The notes: generated by a model from the sequence alone, not told the origin. A DNA stretch of 64,000 bases from Clostridium_AD sp036569345 (GCF_036569345.1 NZ_DATCQT010000172.1:15617-79616), one strand, 5' to 3'. Counted from the stretch's first letter, positions 36,962 through 46,719 are shown. Numbers and translations are program-made.

Positions 36962-37699
36962 TTAATATTCAACATTTCTTAAAGATAATCCTTTTGCCTT
37001 AGCCATTGGAATATATTCTGACGCAGTTTCTTCATTTAACAATTTTTCTATATCCAATGCCTTAATTTTTCCTTTACCTACTTCTAGAAGGCTTCCTATA
37101 GTAATTCTTACCATATTCCATAAGAACTCATCTGCATTAATTTCTATTTCAACAATGCCGTTTTTTTCTGATATATTTATATAATTAATAGTTTTAATTG
37201 TAGATTTATTACTCGTAGCTGCTGTGGCTAAATACTGAAAGTCATGAGTCCCAACTAAAGACTCTGCTGTAATTCTCATTTGTTCTAAATTAAGTTTTAC
37301 CTCAGAATGATACACATATTTTCTATTAAACACATCTCTTAATTCATTATTATTTATTTTGTACACATAAGTTATTGATTTTATGTTATACCCCGCATGG
37401 AATTTTTCACTTGCTTCTACTATTGATTTTACTTCTATATCCGTTGGTAAAAACTCATGTAGATAATCCAGCATAGCTTCTATACTTAAGTCACAATTAG
37501 TATGAAAGTTAGCCATATAATTCTCAGCATGTACCCCTACATCACTTCTTTCACAACCTGAAACTTGTATAATCTCACCCGCCATTTCAGATAATGTTTT
37601 TTCTATTTTACCTTGAACTGTTAAATCGTTATCTCCTTGTTTTTGCCATCCTTTATATCTACTTCCATCATATTCTAATATCATCTTTAAATTTTTCAT
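36962..37699 (-). CDS. truA: tRNA pseudouridine synthase A
   Basis: Makes pseudouridine at positions 38-40 of tRNA anticodon arms. 245 aa. N-terminal L-E-Y-D-G-S-R-Y-K-G-W-Q-K-Q and the catalytic loop G-C-E-R-S-D-V-G-V-H-A with its Asp; most TruA proteins read G-R-T-D-A-G-V-H-A, so this is a variant form that keeps the catalytic Arg-x-Asp. F-L-W-N-M-V-R near residue 200 is the usual third motif. AAGGCGG precedes the ATG. Not linked here to the ribosomal-protein cluster that often carries truA, suggesting a second copy elsewhere. Confidence 0.92.
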   Translation of the reverse strand: MKNLKMILEYDGSRYKGWQKQGDNDLTVQGKIEKTLSEMAGEIIQVSGCERSDVGVHAENYMANFHTNCDLSIEAMLDYLHEFLPTDIEVKSIVEASEKFHAGYNIKSITYVYKINNNELRDVFNRKYVYHSEVKLNLEQMRITAESLVGTHDFQYLATAATSNKSTIKTINYINISEKNGIVEIEINADEFLWNMVRITIGSLLEVGKGKIKALDIEKLLNEETASEYIPMAKAKGLSLRNVEY

Positions 37700-37817
37700 A
37701 TATATCCGCCTTTAACTTATTTTATTATTTAATTTTATTCCATGAACACTTTAATTATATCTTTGCTATTGAGATAAAGCTATTACATAATTCGTGTTGG
37801 TTTCATACTTTATCTAC

Positions 37818-39182
37818 CTAATATATTGGCTCATGGCTATTCATAGAAAATCCATCAACCATTATATCTAATCTTTCTTCATTATCCTCTATTATCTCTA
37901 CAGGTTTTAGTCTTTTTAACGTCCCAATTGGTTCCCTTAATGAAAGTTTATCTCCACGTCCTGATATAACCCATAATACCTTGTAACCTTTTGGCATTAC
38001 ACCTAGAGTTTCTTCCCCTTTTCCATCCGTAAAATATATTAATATGTTGGTATCAGTATTGTTTACATACTTAAACACCGGTGTAAATTTTGTACCACCG
38101 CGACTACTACAGCGTTTTCTTATACTATTAAAGGATTTAACCTTATATACTTGCCTTATTTGCGAGTCACATTCTATTAATGTTATTTCATGCTTATAGG
38201 TTTTTACAATATTAAAAACCTCCTTTATTGCTCCATGAAATTCCTCGTCACTTATGCTACCACTTATGTCAATTGCCAGTGTGATTTTAGCTGTATGTCC
38301 ACTAAGTTCTCCTCTTAAATCTAATCTATTAGGTTGACGTCTACTTCTCCTTGATACAGTCTTTTTTTTATCACTTTCCAATGTTCCCATTATTTTTTTT
38401 ATAAATAAATTCCAAGGAATTTCTCCTTTTTCACTCTTAAGTCCCTTGAGAATACCCTCTAAATAAAGAGGAACTTTTCCCTTCTCTGCAAATGCTGCAA
38501 ATTTTTGAGTGAAATTCTCAAGGTTCTCCTCATCTCCCTCTATGGACTCTTCCCATAGATCATGAGTTTTAGAGACATCATATTCTTTTTCTATACTCTC
38601 CTCCTTAGATTCATCCTCTTCACTCTCATCCTCTTCTTCTAATAGGTCTAGTGCTCCTTGAATGGTCTTTGCATAAGACTCCATAGTCATATAAGGTTGT
38701 AAATTCAATTTATACTTAAAATTTATCCCGTCTATTGTTGTAGCAAATGGTGGCAGATAATCTATAAATTGATTTACTACTATATCCATCGCCATATTAA
38801 TAGCAAGCGAACTATATTTTGTTTTAAGACCCTTAACGCGATTTAAATGAAAGGACAATACGTGATAAATCTCATGTTTAATAGTGCTCTTCATCTGATC
38901 CGCTGAGAGATTTAAAAATATATATGGATTAAAATAAATAACATACCTGGATAATTTAAAATTTACAGCTGTAGGCGTAGTTATATCATATTTTACCTCT
39001 CTAGACATTTGAAGCAGAAAATACCCATAAAAGTTTTCATTATCTTCTATGAGCATAAAATTAACTATAGTAACAAGTCTTAAGAAATCTTCTGTAAAAT
39101 CCTTTGGCATATCTTTTATACTTTTTACATTAGAAATTTCGTCATAAAGTTTACTTTTAAGACTTTCAAATTTTCTCCCCAT
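37818..39182 (-). CDS. VWA-like domain metallopeptidase-type protein (DUF2201 family)
   Basis: 454 aa. The N-terminal half contains H-E-I-Y-H near residue 104, a zinc HExxH motif, within I-K-H-E-I-Y-H-V-L-S-F-H. The middle is an acidic low-complexity linker (E-E-E-D-E-S-E-E-D-E-S-K-E-E). The C-terminal domain is von Willebrand A-like with the MIDAS-type D-I-S-G-S-I-S near residue 302. This pairing of putative metal-dependent peptidase and VWA-like domain is known to occur beside MoxR-type ATPases, as here: the gene follows the ATPase by 8 bp. Substrate and role are unknown; a chaperone-like complex acting on a metal or protein target is the usual proposal. Confidence 0.88.
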   Translation of the reverse strand: MGRKFESLKSKLYDEISNVKSIKDMPKDFTEDFLRLVTIVNFMLIEDNENFYGYFLLQMSREVKYDITTPTAVNFKLSRYVIYFNPYIFLNLSADQMKSTIKHEIYHVLSFHLNRVKGLKTKYSSLAINMAMDIVVNQFIDYLPPFATTIDGINFKYKLNLQPYMTMESYAKTIQGALDLLEEEDESEEDESKEESIEKEYDVSKTHDLWEESIEGDEENLENFTQKFAAFAEKGKVPLYLEGILKGLKSEKGEIPWNLFIKKIMGTLESDKKKTVSRRSRRQPNRLDLRGELSGHTAKITLAIDISGSISDEEFHGAIKEVFNIVKTYKHEITLIECDSQIRQVYKVKSFNSIRKRCSSRGGTKFTPVFKYVNNTDTNILIYFTDGKGEETLGVMPKGYKVLWVISGRGDKLSLREPIGTLKRLKPVEIIEDNEERLDIMVDGFSMNSHEPIY

Positions 39183-39190
39183 AATTCCAC

Positions 39191-40309
39191 CTAGCCTTTT
39201 ATCTCATTATAAGCCTTAAAATACATTTCAATAAAAGCATCATTTTTAAGACATAACTTATAGACATTATTAGTGTTTTCTTTCATATCCTGCATAATCC
39301 CTATACCTAAGTCTACAGGATAAAACCCCAGGAATTCTACAAATCTATTTATATGATTATTTAAAATTTCTTTCTTATCTAGAATGTTCAAAATATTCTT
39401 TGCAATTAGATATAATCTAGTATGGCTTTCTTTTTTTAATCTTGATACTATATCTAAAGATAATTTCTCATCGGCAAATACATCGTCATAGGTAATTAGA
39501 GGTTTATTATCTTCCTGTGCAAATGCCATAAATTCATGTGCTATATTATTACCTAAATTTCCTTTTAGTATATTCAAAAATATCCTTTTATGAATTGTAT
39601 CTTTATTTTCTTTATAAATTTTATAAATTTTAGAAACCCGTTCATAACTTCTCGGGGTTGCTGTTATTTGCTCATCCTTTTGATTACTAAGTAAATATTC
39701 TGGGAAAGTAGATATAAATTCAATAACCTTTGGTTCTAGGTCATTTGTTGTAGCCCAGGTCAGCCATACTAATGAATCACATTCCATATTTAATAAAACA
39801 AATCTATTTTCTTGCGCAGCATCCATATCAACTACTTGATAATCGAAATCCTCCCCATATTTACTAGAAGGATTCATCGCAGCTAAAATTTTTACTTTTT
39901 CATTAAGCTTATATCCGTTTATCTCTCTATTAAGAATAAGATTCATAAGTTCCTGTTGAACCGTATGCTCACAACGATTTATTTCATCAATAAATAGAAA
40001 TACCTCTTTGCCTTCCCTTATTAAACTATCTATTTCTTGTAACTTTGTGTGAACTGCGTAAACAGTATTTTTAGAGCGTACTTCCTTACCGTAAGCATCT
40101 TTAAAACTATAATTCTCAACTGTTGGTAGGCCACCTATTTCTCCTTCTTTTAAAAGATTTCCATCTATAGTAACAAGGCTCCAGCCTTTTATATTTGCAA
40201 GTGTTTTCGCTAATGCAGTTTTTCCTATACCACTTTCACCTACAATTAAAGGTACTTCATTCGTTTGTATAACAAGATCTACACTTTGCATTGTATCCTT
40301 AAAATTCAT
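39191..40309 (-). CDS. MoxR-type AAA+ ATPase
   Basis: 372 aa. Walker A G-E-S-G-I-G-K-T at residues 24-31, Walker B V-F-L-F-I-D-E-I-N-R near 100, sensor 1 A-A-M-N-P-S near 140, and an arginine-finger-like E-N-R-F. C-terminal lid region helical. MoxR ATPases remodel or activate partner proteins together with VWA-domain cofactors; the partner here is the next gene, 8 bp away. The repeat protein precedes it by 28 bp, making a three-gene operon. AAGGGATAAATT precedes the ATG. Confidence 0.9.
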   Translation of the reverse strand: MNFKDTMQSVDLVIQTNEVPLIVGESGIGKTALAKTLANIKGWSLVTIDGNLLKEGEIGGLPTVENYSFKDAYGKEVRSKNTVYAVHTKLQEIDSLIREGKEVFLFIDEINRCEHTVQQELMNLILNREINGYKLNEKVKILAAMNPSSKYGEDFDYQVVDMDAAQENRFVLLNMECDSLVWLTWATTNDLEPKVIEFISTFPEYLLSNQKDEQITATPRSYERVSKIYKIYKENKDTIHKRIFLNILKGNLGNNIAHEFMAFAQEDNKPLITYDDVFADEKLSLDIVSRLKKESHTRLYLIAKNILNILDKKEILNNHINRFVEFLGFYPVDLGIGIMQDMKENTNNVYKLCLKNDAFIEMYFKAYNEIKG

Positions 40310-40337
40310 AATTTATCCCTTCTAATCATATTCAGTT

Positions 40338-41141
40338 CTATATCGTATTAAGTTTTTCATCAACTGCTATTCTTTTACAAGTTTCACTGCCATATTTATA
40401 AATAAAGATAATTTTATCCATAGATATATTTTCATATTTTTCATTTATACTTTCACAATTTATAAAATTTCTTACATATTTTTCTGATACTTCTTCTTTA
40501 GATAAAACCTCTTTAAAAGCCTGTTCAACAACATCCCTTGGTAAGTCGTTAATAAAATATTTCATTACCAAAACATTATGTTTTAAAAACAATATTTTTT
40601 TATTTTCATCTATATTTACTATGAATTTTATTGCAGCTTCATTTTCAGTAATTGCCAATATTTCTGCACTTAAAGTCGCATTTTCTATATATCTTAAAGC
40701 ATTATAATTTATTTTTATAGCTAAAAGCTGTACTTCTTCAATTGGGTCTTCTATGTATTTTATAGCGTCATAATCTTTTTCTATAGCTAATTTTTGAAGT
40801 AACACACTTGGCTTTATGGCATATTTTATTGCATAACCCTTTTGCGCTATACCTGCTTTTATCAACTCTTCATTAGGATTTTCAATATATTGCAAATTAT
40901 TCCAAATATTTGACACAACATATTTGCTCATATCATAAGTTGGATTTTCTATAAATTCAATTGCCCTTGAATTGCTTTTTATCGCCATTTCCTGCATTTC
41001 TTTTGTAGGCTTTCTTAAATAGCGTATCATTATTCCATCTTTCTTTATAGCCATGATTTTCATTTCATCACTGGGGTTTTCAATGTTTTTTATAACAATT
41101 GGGTTACTCTCTATCATTTTAAGTATTTTATCTTCTCTCAT
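40338..41141 (-). CDS. alpha-helical tandem-repeat protein (DUF4116-like)
   Basis: 267 aa built from about eight repeats of 22-24 residues. The repeat unit reads roughly A-I-K-x-x-x-x-A-I-x-Y-I-E-N-P-(T/S)-x-E-(M/L)-Q-x-x (examples: A-I-E-F-I-E-N-P-T, A-I-K-Y-I-E-D-P-I, A-L-R-Y-I-E-N-A-T). The pattern is that of DUF4116-type helical repeats, which form protein-binding scaffolds. No catalytic residues seen. First gene of the operon with the MoxR ATPase and VWA protein, so it may be an adaptor or target. AGAGGTG lies upstream of the ATG, and a TATAAT with extended TGG lies at 41209-41214. Confidence 0.8.
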   Translation of the reverse strand: MREDKILKMIESNPIVIKNIENPSDEMKIMAIKKDGIMIRYLRKPTKEMQEMAIKSNSRAIEFIENPTYDMSKYVVSNIWNNLQYIENPNEELIKAGIAQKGYAIKYAIKPSVLLQKLAIEKDYDAIKYIEDPIEEVQLLAIKINYNALRYIENATLSAEILAITENEAAIKFIVNIDENKKILFLKHNVLVMKYFINDLPRDVVEQAFKEVLSKEEVSEKYVRNFINCESINEKYENISMDKIIFIYKYGSETCKRIAVDEKLNTI

Positions 41142-41253
41142 CTAATAACACCTCTATATTTGGCACCACATACTTTTTGTTTCTAAAATGCCTTATTAAT
41201 ATAGAGTAATTATACCATAAGAAATGTAATTCATAATTTATATCAAAATAAAA

Positions 41254-41527
41254 AAAGAGATATCTCTATCTCTTTCATGAATTAATCAAAACTTTAAATT
41301 TATAATCCAAAATACCGTTGCCCCAATTTTTACACCTATCTTTTCGATAGGTGGGTGTCCTCAGAGATGTTTAACAGTCCTTGCCAATTAGAAATTGGTC
41401 TTATAGGTCAAATCCACACCTAGATCTTGAACTCCCGTATTAATACTGTAGGTTGAAAATAAGAGCTTCACGAATATCTCAGAAACATTAGTTTATAAAT
41501 TTTTGAATACGTTTAATTTCTGTTTAT
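41254..41527 (-). ncRNA. candidate structured non-coding RNA, possibly 6S-like
   Basis: The minus strand has a promoter, TTGAAA (41556-41561), 16-bp spacer, TATAAT (41534-41539), and about 275 nt later a terminator, AAAGAGATA-loop-TATCTCTTT (41254-41275) with a T-run. No ORF fits. The transcript folds well: outer stem AAATTTATAA / TTATAAATTT, a second stem GAGAT / ATCTC, and hairpins CCAATT-TCT-AATTGG, CACCTATC-GAAAA-GATAGGTG and TAGGT/ACCTA. The motif T-C-T-G-A-G-A-T-A-T-T-C-G near the 5' side and A-A-C-A-T-C-T-C-T-G-A-G-G near the 3' side resemble the closing region of 6S RNA, but the distance between them (about 117 nt) is short for 6S. It could instead be a leader of the downstream repeat/MoxR/VWA operon. 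Identity uncertain. Confidence 0.5.
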
Positions 41528-41632
41528 AATTTTATTATATCAGAATTAAAATAAATTTCAATAGTATTTTATGGATTTTCTAAATTAATTATAAACGAAA
41601 TAATATCTTTCTTTTGTTTTTGTTTTTAAAAT

Positions 41633-43825
41633 CTACATTAGTTTTTTTTGAACCACATGAAGTTCATGTAATGCTCTAGTTGCCATAACATATCTAAGTT
41701 TATCTTCTTGTTTATATTCACTAAACAGACTATTAGCTTTAGCTTCAGCTATATCACTCGGCTGATTTAATACCATGATAACTGCATCAAACTCTAAGCC
41801 TTTGGCAAAATATGAAGGAAGCACCACAATTCCGCTATGATATATCGCATTTTCTTTGTCTATAATTTTAACACCCGTAATTTCATTAATTAACTCAAAG
41901 ATTTTTTCTGTTTCTTTTATATCTTTGCAGATAATAGCAATATTCTCAAAAGTCTTGCTTTTAAAATCTTCAACTTTTTTAAGAATAAATTCTTTAAGTT
42001 CATCTTCATCAGTAATGAATTTTTCCGTTACTATTTCACCATTTCGTACTAAGGGAACAATAGGCTCTGCATTCAGATATTTATTAGCATACTCCATAAT
42101 CTCCTTCGTTGACCTATAGCTAGTGTTTAACCTAAACTCCTGAACATTACAATGTGGAAGTATGTTTTTCAAATCGTGCATAGGTAGCTTTCCCTCATAT
42201 GGTATTAATCTTTGATTGCTATCTCCAACTATGGTTAAGGAAGAACATCTTGTTAATTCCTTTATTACTAAGAATTGAAGTTGATTATAATCCTGAGCTT
42301 CATCTATTACTACATGTTTTATTTCCTCAGAGATTTTTATTCCTTCTAGCCTAATTTTAAAGTATAATATACCACCTAAATCATTTTCAGTTAATCTTTT
42401 ATATCCATTAATTTTGTTGTACAAATCAACACAGTTTCCATTATCAAGCCATGTAAGGCTTGATTTTAGTTCTAATACCGCTTTAATAACCTCTCTAATT
42501 TTAAGCCTTCTATTAAAATCTAAATCATTTATTTTATAACCCTGCTCAACCTCTGAAAAAGACGATACAGTTTTTTCATATTCCTTTTGTATAAATCTAA
42601 CTTTTTCATCTCTAGCATCACTAATCTTAGAATAAATAATTCTTTTAATTTTCTTACTTCTTCTAAATATGGGCATAGTTTTATAATGAGTATTAAACAT
42701 TTCCATTATGTCTTTTTTAGATAAAACTAATTCCTTCATAAAGAATAAATCTTCTATTTTAAAATATTCTTTGTCCAATTTTTCAATTTCGTCATCAAGA
42801 AAACTCTTAAACCCTATAGAATTTTTATACTTAATATCCTGCGCAAATTCTTTTTCCCCACTAAGCACTTTTTCCATGTATTCCTTTAGACTCATTACTT
42901 CCTTAAGCTCCAAAATATCAAAGGCGAAATCCCTAAAGGTTGTTTGCTTAACTCCTGATTCTCCAAGGCTTGGTAGAACTGTTGATATATATTCGATAAA
43001 CACATTATTAGGACCTAATATTAGAACCTTATCTTCAAGTATTTTTCTATAATTATAAAGCAAATATGCTACTCGATGAAGAGCAATAGTAGTTTTACCA
43101 CTACCCGCAACGCCATCCACTACAATAGTTTTTGTTCTTGGTTGCCTTATTAAATCATCCTGTTCCTTTTGTATTGTCATTATTATATCTTTAAGCTTTT
43201 CTTCCGCATTACTACTAAGCACCATTTGGAGTATTTCATCTTTTATATCTAATGCTGAGTCAAACATTCCAGTAAGCTTTTCTTTTTTTATAATAAATTG
43301 TCTTTTAGCTAAAATATTTACTTGTATTTTCTGCTTAGGAGCATCATAAAAAGCTTCTCCAAGAGCTCCAGTATAAAATAAAGATGCAACCGGAGCTCTC
43401 CAATCTACTATTAAAGGTTCAAAGGTATTCTCTGGAGTAACTCCAAATCTTCCTACATACATTTTACTAATACCATAATCCTCTTCTGAGAAATCTATTC
43501 TTCCGAAATAAGGAACGCTTTTGAGTGCAGTTAATTCCTTAAGTCTTCTATCAATAGTTTTGAAGGCCTCTTCCTTTACAAATATTTCATGATCAAAATA
43601 TTCTATTACCATATCTTCATCATCTCTATAGTCTTCAATTACCTTTTTCCTATATTCTAAAATATATTTTGAGATTTCCTTTCTTTTTTCAATGTAATTT
43701 AGAATTTCTTCACTAATGATTTCACAAGCTTCCTTTAATTTTTCTACTTCTATGTTAAATTCTAGTTGCTTCTTTAATTCAACCTCTACCAGGCTCGCAT
43801 CAATATCAATTTCATTATTAATCAA
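41633..43825 (-). CDS. helD: RNA polymerase recycling motor ATPase HelD (UvrD/Rep-like)
   Basis: 730 aa, superfamily 1 ATPase that releases stalled or post-termination RNA polymerase. The long N-terminal coiled coil (residues 1-95) that enters the secondary channel is present, then Y-F-G-R-I-D-F and I-V-D-W-R-A-P-V-A-S-L-F-Y, typical of HelD, Walker A D-G-V-A-G-S-G-K-T-T near 238, V-V-I-D-E-A-Q-D-Y (Walker B), S-Y-R-S-T and the C-terminal Y-V-M-A-T-R-A. The start is the TTG at 43825, since GGGGTGAT sits 6 bases before it; the GTG at 43834 is part of that site. Monocistronic, followed by the ncRNA. Confidence 0.93.
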   Translation of the reverse strand: MINNEIDIDASLVEVELKKQLEFNIEVEKLKEACEIISEEILNYIEKRKEISKYILEYRKKVIEDYRDDEDMVIEYFDHEIFVKEEAFKTIDRRLKELTALKSVPYFGRIDFSEEDYGISKMYVGRFGVTPENTFEPLIVDWRAPVASLFYTGALGEAFYDAPKQKIQVNILAKRQFIIKKEKLTGMFDSALDIKDEILQMVLSSNAEEKLKDIIMTIQKEQDDLIRQPRTKTIVVDGVAGSGKTTIALHRVAYLLYNYRKILEDKVLILGPNNVFIEYISTVLPSLGESGVKQTTFRDFAFDILELKEVMSLKEYMEKVLSGEKEFAQDIKYKNSIGFKSFLDDEIEKLDKEYFKIEDLFFMKELVLSKKDIMEMFNTHYKTMPIFRRSKKIKRIIYSKISDARDEKVRFIQKEYEKTVSSFSEVEQGYKINDLDFNRRLKIREVIKAVLELKSSLTWLDNGNCVDLYNKINGYKRLTENDLGGILYFKIRLEGIKISEEIKHVVIDEAQDYNQLQFLVIKELTRCSSLTIVGDSNQRLIPYEGKLPMHDLKNILPHCNVQEFRLNTSYRSTKEIMEYANKYLNAEPIVPLVRNGEIVTEKFITDEDELKEFILKKVEDFKSKTFENIAIICKDIKETEKIFELINEITGVKIIDKENAIYHSGIVVLPSYFAKGLEFDAVIMVLNQPSDIAEAKANSLFSEYKQEDKLRYVMATRALHELHVVQKKLM

Positions 43826-43927
43826 ATCTATCACCCCATTAAAACCATCATATTTTTTAATTCTATATTAAAATAGATAACAAGTAAACACCCTACTTAT
43901 TCATTTACAAATGATTACATTTTGTAT

Positions 43928-45016
43928 TTAAAAAATCTCATACCACCCAATGATGTCTGTTATACCAAGACCTGGAGAATCATTAACTGTTATCCTATTA
44001 CCTGTTATACTTGCCCCACCAATTACTATTTCCTCTTCAAACGACAACATAGTATCTAGGTCTGCTTTAACCAAATTGGATTTTGATGCTGCAAAACTAG
44101 TGGCCGCTGTTATTCCTATCCTACTCTCTAGCATACATCCCATCATACATCTTATACCCATATTTTCTGCCATATTATATATTTTTATTGCATTGTTAAT
44201 GCCTCCGCACTTCATAAGCTTTATGCTTATAAGGTCAGCAGCTCTTTTTTCGATTATTTTAAAAGCATCTGATGGTCCAAATACTGCTTCATCAGCAAGG
44301 ATTTTTGTTTCAACGTTATCTGTAACATATTTTAGTCCATCTATATCCCAGGCATTTACTGGTTGTTCTACAAACTCAATTTCCAAATCCATATCTTCAA
44401 ATTTTCTAATGATTCTTACAGCTTCCTTTGGTCTCCACCCTTGGTTAGCATCCACCCTTATTTTTGTTCCCTTTCTAACTGCTTTTCTTACTGCCTTTAC
44501 TCTCTCTATATCAAGATCAACATTATTTCCTACTTTTACTTTTAAATAAGTATAACCATCCATTACAGCTTCTAAAGATTTTCTAACCATTTGTTCCACT
44601 GTATCATTTGCTATTGTAAGATCCGTAGTTAATGAAGTTTTATATCCACCCAAAAACTTATAAAGTGGTATAGAATATTTTTTGCAAAGTAAATCATAAA
44701 TAGCAATATCAATAGCAGCTTTCGCACTATTATTTCCATGAATAGAATTATGAATTACCTTCATAATTTCCTCAAGATTATCAATGTCTAGTCCTATAAT
44801 TTCAGGTTTAATGTAATTTATCGCTCCAATAATTGAATTCTCTGTTTCCCCGGTTATAAAAGGTGTTGGAGCTGCACTACCAAATCCTACCTCACCTGTA
44901 TCTGTAATCATTTTTATTACTATTTCATCGGAAAATGTAAGGACTCTCTTTCCTACTTTATATGGATGTTTCAAAGGAGTATTAATTTTACCCATTTTAA
45001 TATCTAGTATCTTCAT
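43928..45016 (-). CDS. Dipeptide epimerase (enolase superfamily, L-Ala-D/L-Glu epimerase type)
   Basis: 362 aa, muconate-lactonising subgroup of the enolase superfamily. Catalytic lysine motif L-K-V-K-V-G near residue 160; metal ligands in V-D-A-N-Q-G-W (Asp189), E-F-V-E-Q-P-V (Glu about 216) and L-A-D-E-A-V (Asp about 241); second lysine in I-S-I-K-L-M-K-C-G-G near 265. N-terminal capping domain at 1-120. These enzymes invert a residue in dipeptides from murein (Ala-Glu) or other peptides. Next upstream gene is the dipeptidase pepV, but hairpins separate them, so they are not clearly one operon. Dipeptide specificity cannot be read by eye. Confidence 0.9.
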   Translation of the reverse strand: MKILDIKMGKINTPLKHPYKVGKRVLTFSDEIVIKMITDTGEVGFGSAAPTPFITGETENSIIGAINYIKPEIIGLDIDNLEEIMKVIHNSIHGNNSAKAAIDIAIYDLLCKKYSIPLYKFLGGYKTSLTTDLTIANDTVEQMVRKSLEAVMDGYTYLKVKVGNNVDLDIERVKAVRKAVRKGTKIRVDANQGWRPKEAVRIIRKFEDMDLEIEFVEQPVNAWDIDGLKYVTDNVETKILADEAVFGPSDAFKIIEKRAADLISIKLMKCGGINNAIKIYNMAENMGIRCMMGCMLESRIGITAATSFAASKSNLVKADLDTMLSFEEEIVIGGASITGNRITVNDSPGLGITDIIGWYEIF

Positions 45017-45200
45017 AATTATCCCCCACTAAAAATTTAATATTTTTATAGTGTATATCGTTTTTAACCTATTTATACAATGTTAAGTAAATAATTTATA
45101 CTTCAAAACTTTATTATACATCTATATCCACTTTAATTCTATTGCTTTTATACAAATCCATAACTAATAAGTTTAATAAAATTTAACTCATTTAAAACAC

Positions 45201-45237
45201 TAAGACATACATCTTGGTTTTTAAGATGTATGTCTTA
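45201..45237 (-). terminator. second hairpin downstream of pepV
   Basis: Fifteen-bp perfect stem TAAGACATACATCTT and complement with a 7-nt loop. Together with 45286-45324 it makes a tandem pair of terminators; both stems contain GACATAC-like sequence. The rest of 45017-45200 is AT-rich with nothing recognised. Confidence 0.65.
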
Positions 45238-45285
45238 GACTAATGTTGTTTGCTTATGTCTATATATACTACATATATTATTTAT

Positions 45286-45324
45286 ATGTAGACATGCGCC
45301 TTTTTTTTAGGTGTATGTCTACAT
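45286..45324 (-). terminator. terminator after pepV
   Basis: Fifteen-bp stem ATGTAGACATGCGCC / GGTGTATGTCTACAT (two G-T-type mismatches) around a T-rich loop, 4 bp past the pepV stop. Confidence 0.75.
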
Positions 45325-45327
45325 GTA

Positions 45328-46719
45328 TTATTTTGCTAATTCATACAATGCATGAGCATATATTTTAGCATTCTTAATTAAATTATCTATTGTAATATAT
45401 TCATTTTTTTTATGGATAGTATCTGGTTCTCCTGGAAACATTGGTCCAAAAGCTACAGTGTTAGGCATTTCTTTAGCATAAGTGCCTCCACCTATAGATA
45501 CTAATTTAGCTTCTTCTCCAGTTTGCTTTGTATAAACCTTTTGAAGTGCTTTAATAATTGGATTATCTGGTGAAAAATATAATGGTTCTTGATGAACAAA
45601 TTTTTCTACTCTTATTCCAGTTCCATTTATTCTATTATTAAATGGATTCATCATATCTTCTAATTTATTTGTTACAGGATATCTTAAATTCAGTATTAAT
45701 GTAGCAGAATTTTTATCCATATTTACAACCCCAACGTTAAATGATAATTTTCCTGAAATTTCATCTTCAAGACAAACACCAAAAGACTCTCCATGTGTTT
45801 CCATCCCTATATTTTTATTTAAAAAATTTACGAATTCTGAAACATCGTTTGTACCAAGGTCAATAGTTCCAAGGAAAGCAAATAATTGCATTATTGCATT
45901 TTGACCAAGTTCAGGTAAACTTCCGTGAGCTGCTTCACCTATAGATTTAATTACTACTAAATTTATATTAACAACTGCTGAAAGCTTGTAATTGTTATTT
46001 TTCACAAAAATATCCAATGCTTTAACAATACTTTGTGCATTAGTAGATATAATACCTGCTTCACAAAAATCTGGTACTATATTAGATACTTGACCACCTT
46101 TGATATATTTTATACGATTTTCACCCTTGCTTTCGCTATTAAAATCTTTTACGATGTTGAAAATAGTTATACCTTTTTCTCCATTGATTATTGGATAGTC
46201 CGCATCTGGTGTAAACCCAGCAACTGGTGCTTTTTCATTTTCTAAGTAATGTTCAAGTTCCTTGCTTCCTGTTTCTTCATTAGTTCCAAATAAAACCCTT
46301 ATTCTTTTAGAAAGAGGCAAATTTGCTTCTTTTATTGCTTTTAATCCAAACAATGTTGCCATTATTGGCCCTTTATCATCTGTAGTCCCACGTCCGTACA
46401 TTTTTCCATCATGAATTTCGCCTCCATAAGGTGGGTATATCCATCCATCCCCTTCAGGAACTACATCTAAGTGACCTAATGCTAAAACATAATCTTCACC
46501 CTGTCCATATTCTGCATACCCTACGTAACCATCTAAATTAACTGTACGAAAACCTAAATCTTTTGCAGTGCTTAAGGCATATTCCAATGATTTACCTACA
46601 CCTGTGCCAAAAGGCATCCCAGGTTTTGGTTCACTCTCTACGCTTTTAATTTTTACAATTTCTTGAGTAGACTTAATAATGTCCTCTTTCATAGTATCAA
46701 TCAATCTATTTAATTCCAT
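45328..46719 (-). CDS. pepV: Dipeptidase PepV (M20 family)
   Basis: Dinuclear zinc dipeptidase of broad specificity, acting on dipeptides after import. Zinc ligands in L-G-H-L-D-V-V-P-E-G-D-G-W, R-G-T-T-D-D-K-G-P, F-G-T-N-E-E-T-G-S and near the C-terminus F-P-G-E-P-D-T-I-H-K-K-N-E. The bridging Asp and catalytic Glu are present. 463 aa from the ATG at 46719, preceded by GGAGGG; a longer GTG start at 46746 runs through that ribosome site. Size matches PepV. It fits functionally with the OPT transporter 0.8 kb upstream. Confidence 0.95.
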   Translation of the reverse strand: MELNRLIDTMKEDIIKSTQEIVKIKSVESEPKPGMPFGTGVGKSLEYALSTAKDLGFRTVNLDGYVGYAEYGQGEDYVLALGHLDVVPEGDGWIYPPYGGEIHDGKMYGRGTTDDKGPIMATLFGLKAIKEANLPLSKRIRVLFGTNEETGSKELEHYLENEKAPVAGFTPDADYPIINGEKGITIFNIVKDFNSESKGENRIKYIKGGQVSNIVPDFCEAGIISTNAQSIVKALDIFVKNNNYKLSAVVNINLVVIKSIGEAAHGSLPELGQNAIMQLFAFLGTIDLGTNDVSEFVNFLNKNIGMETHGESFGVCLEDEISGKLSFNVGVVNMDKNSATLILNLRYPVTNKLEDMMNPFNNRINGTGIRVEKFVHQEPLYFSPDNPIIKALQKVYTKQTGEEAKLVSIGGGTYAKEMPNTVAFGPMFPGEPDTIHKKNEYITIDNLIKNAKIYAHALYELAK

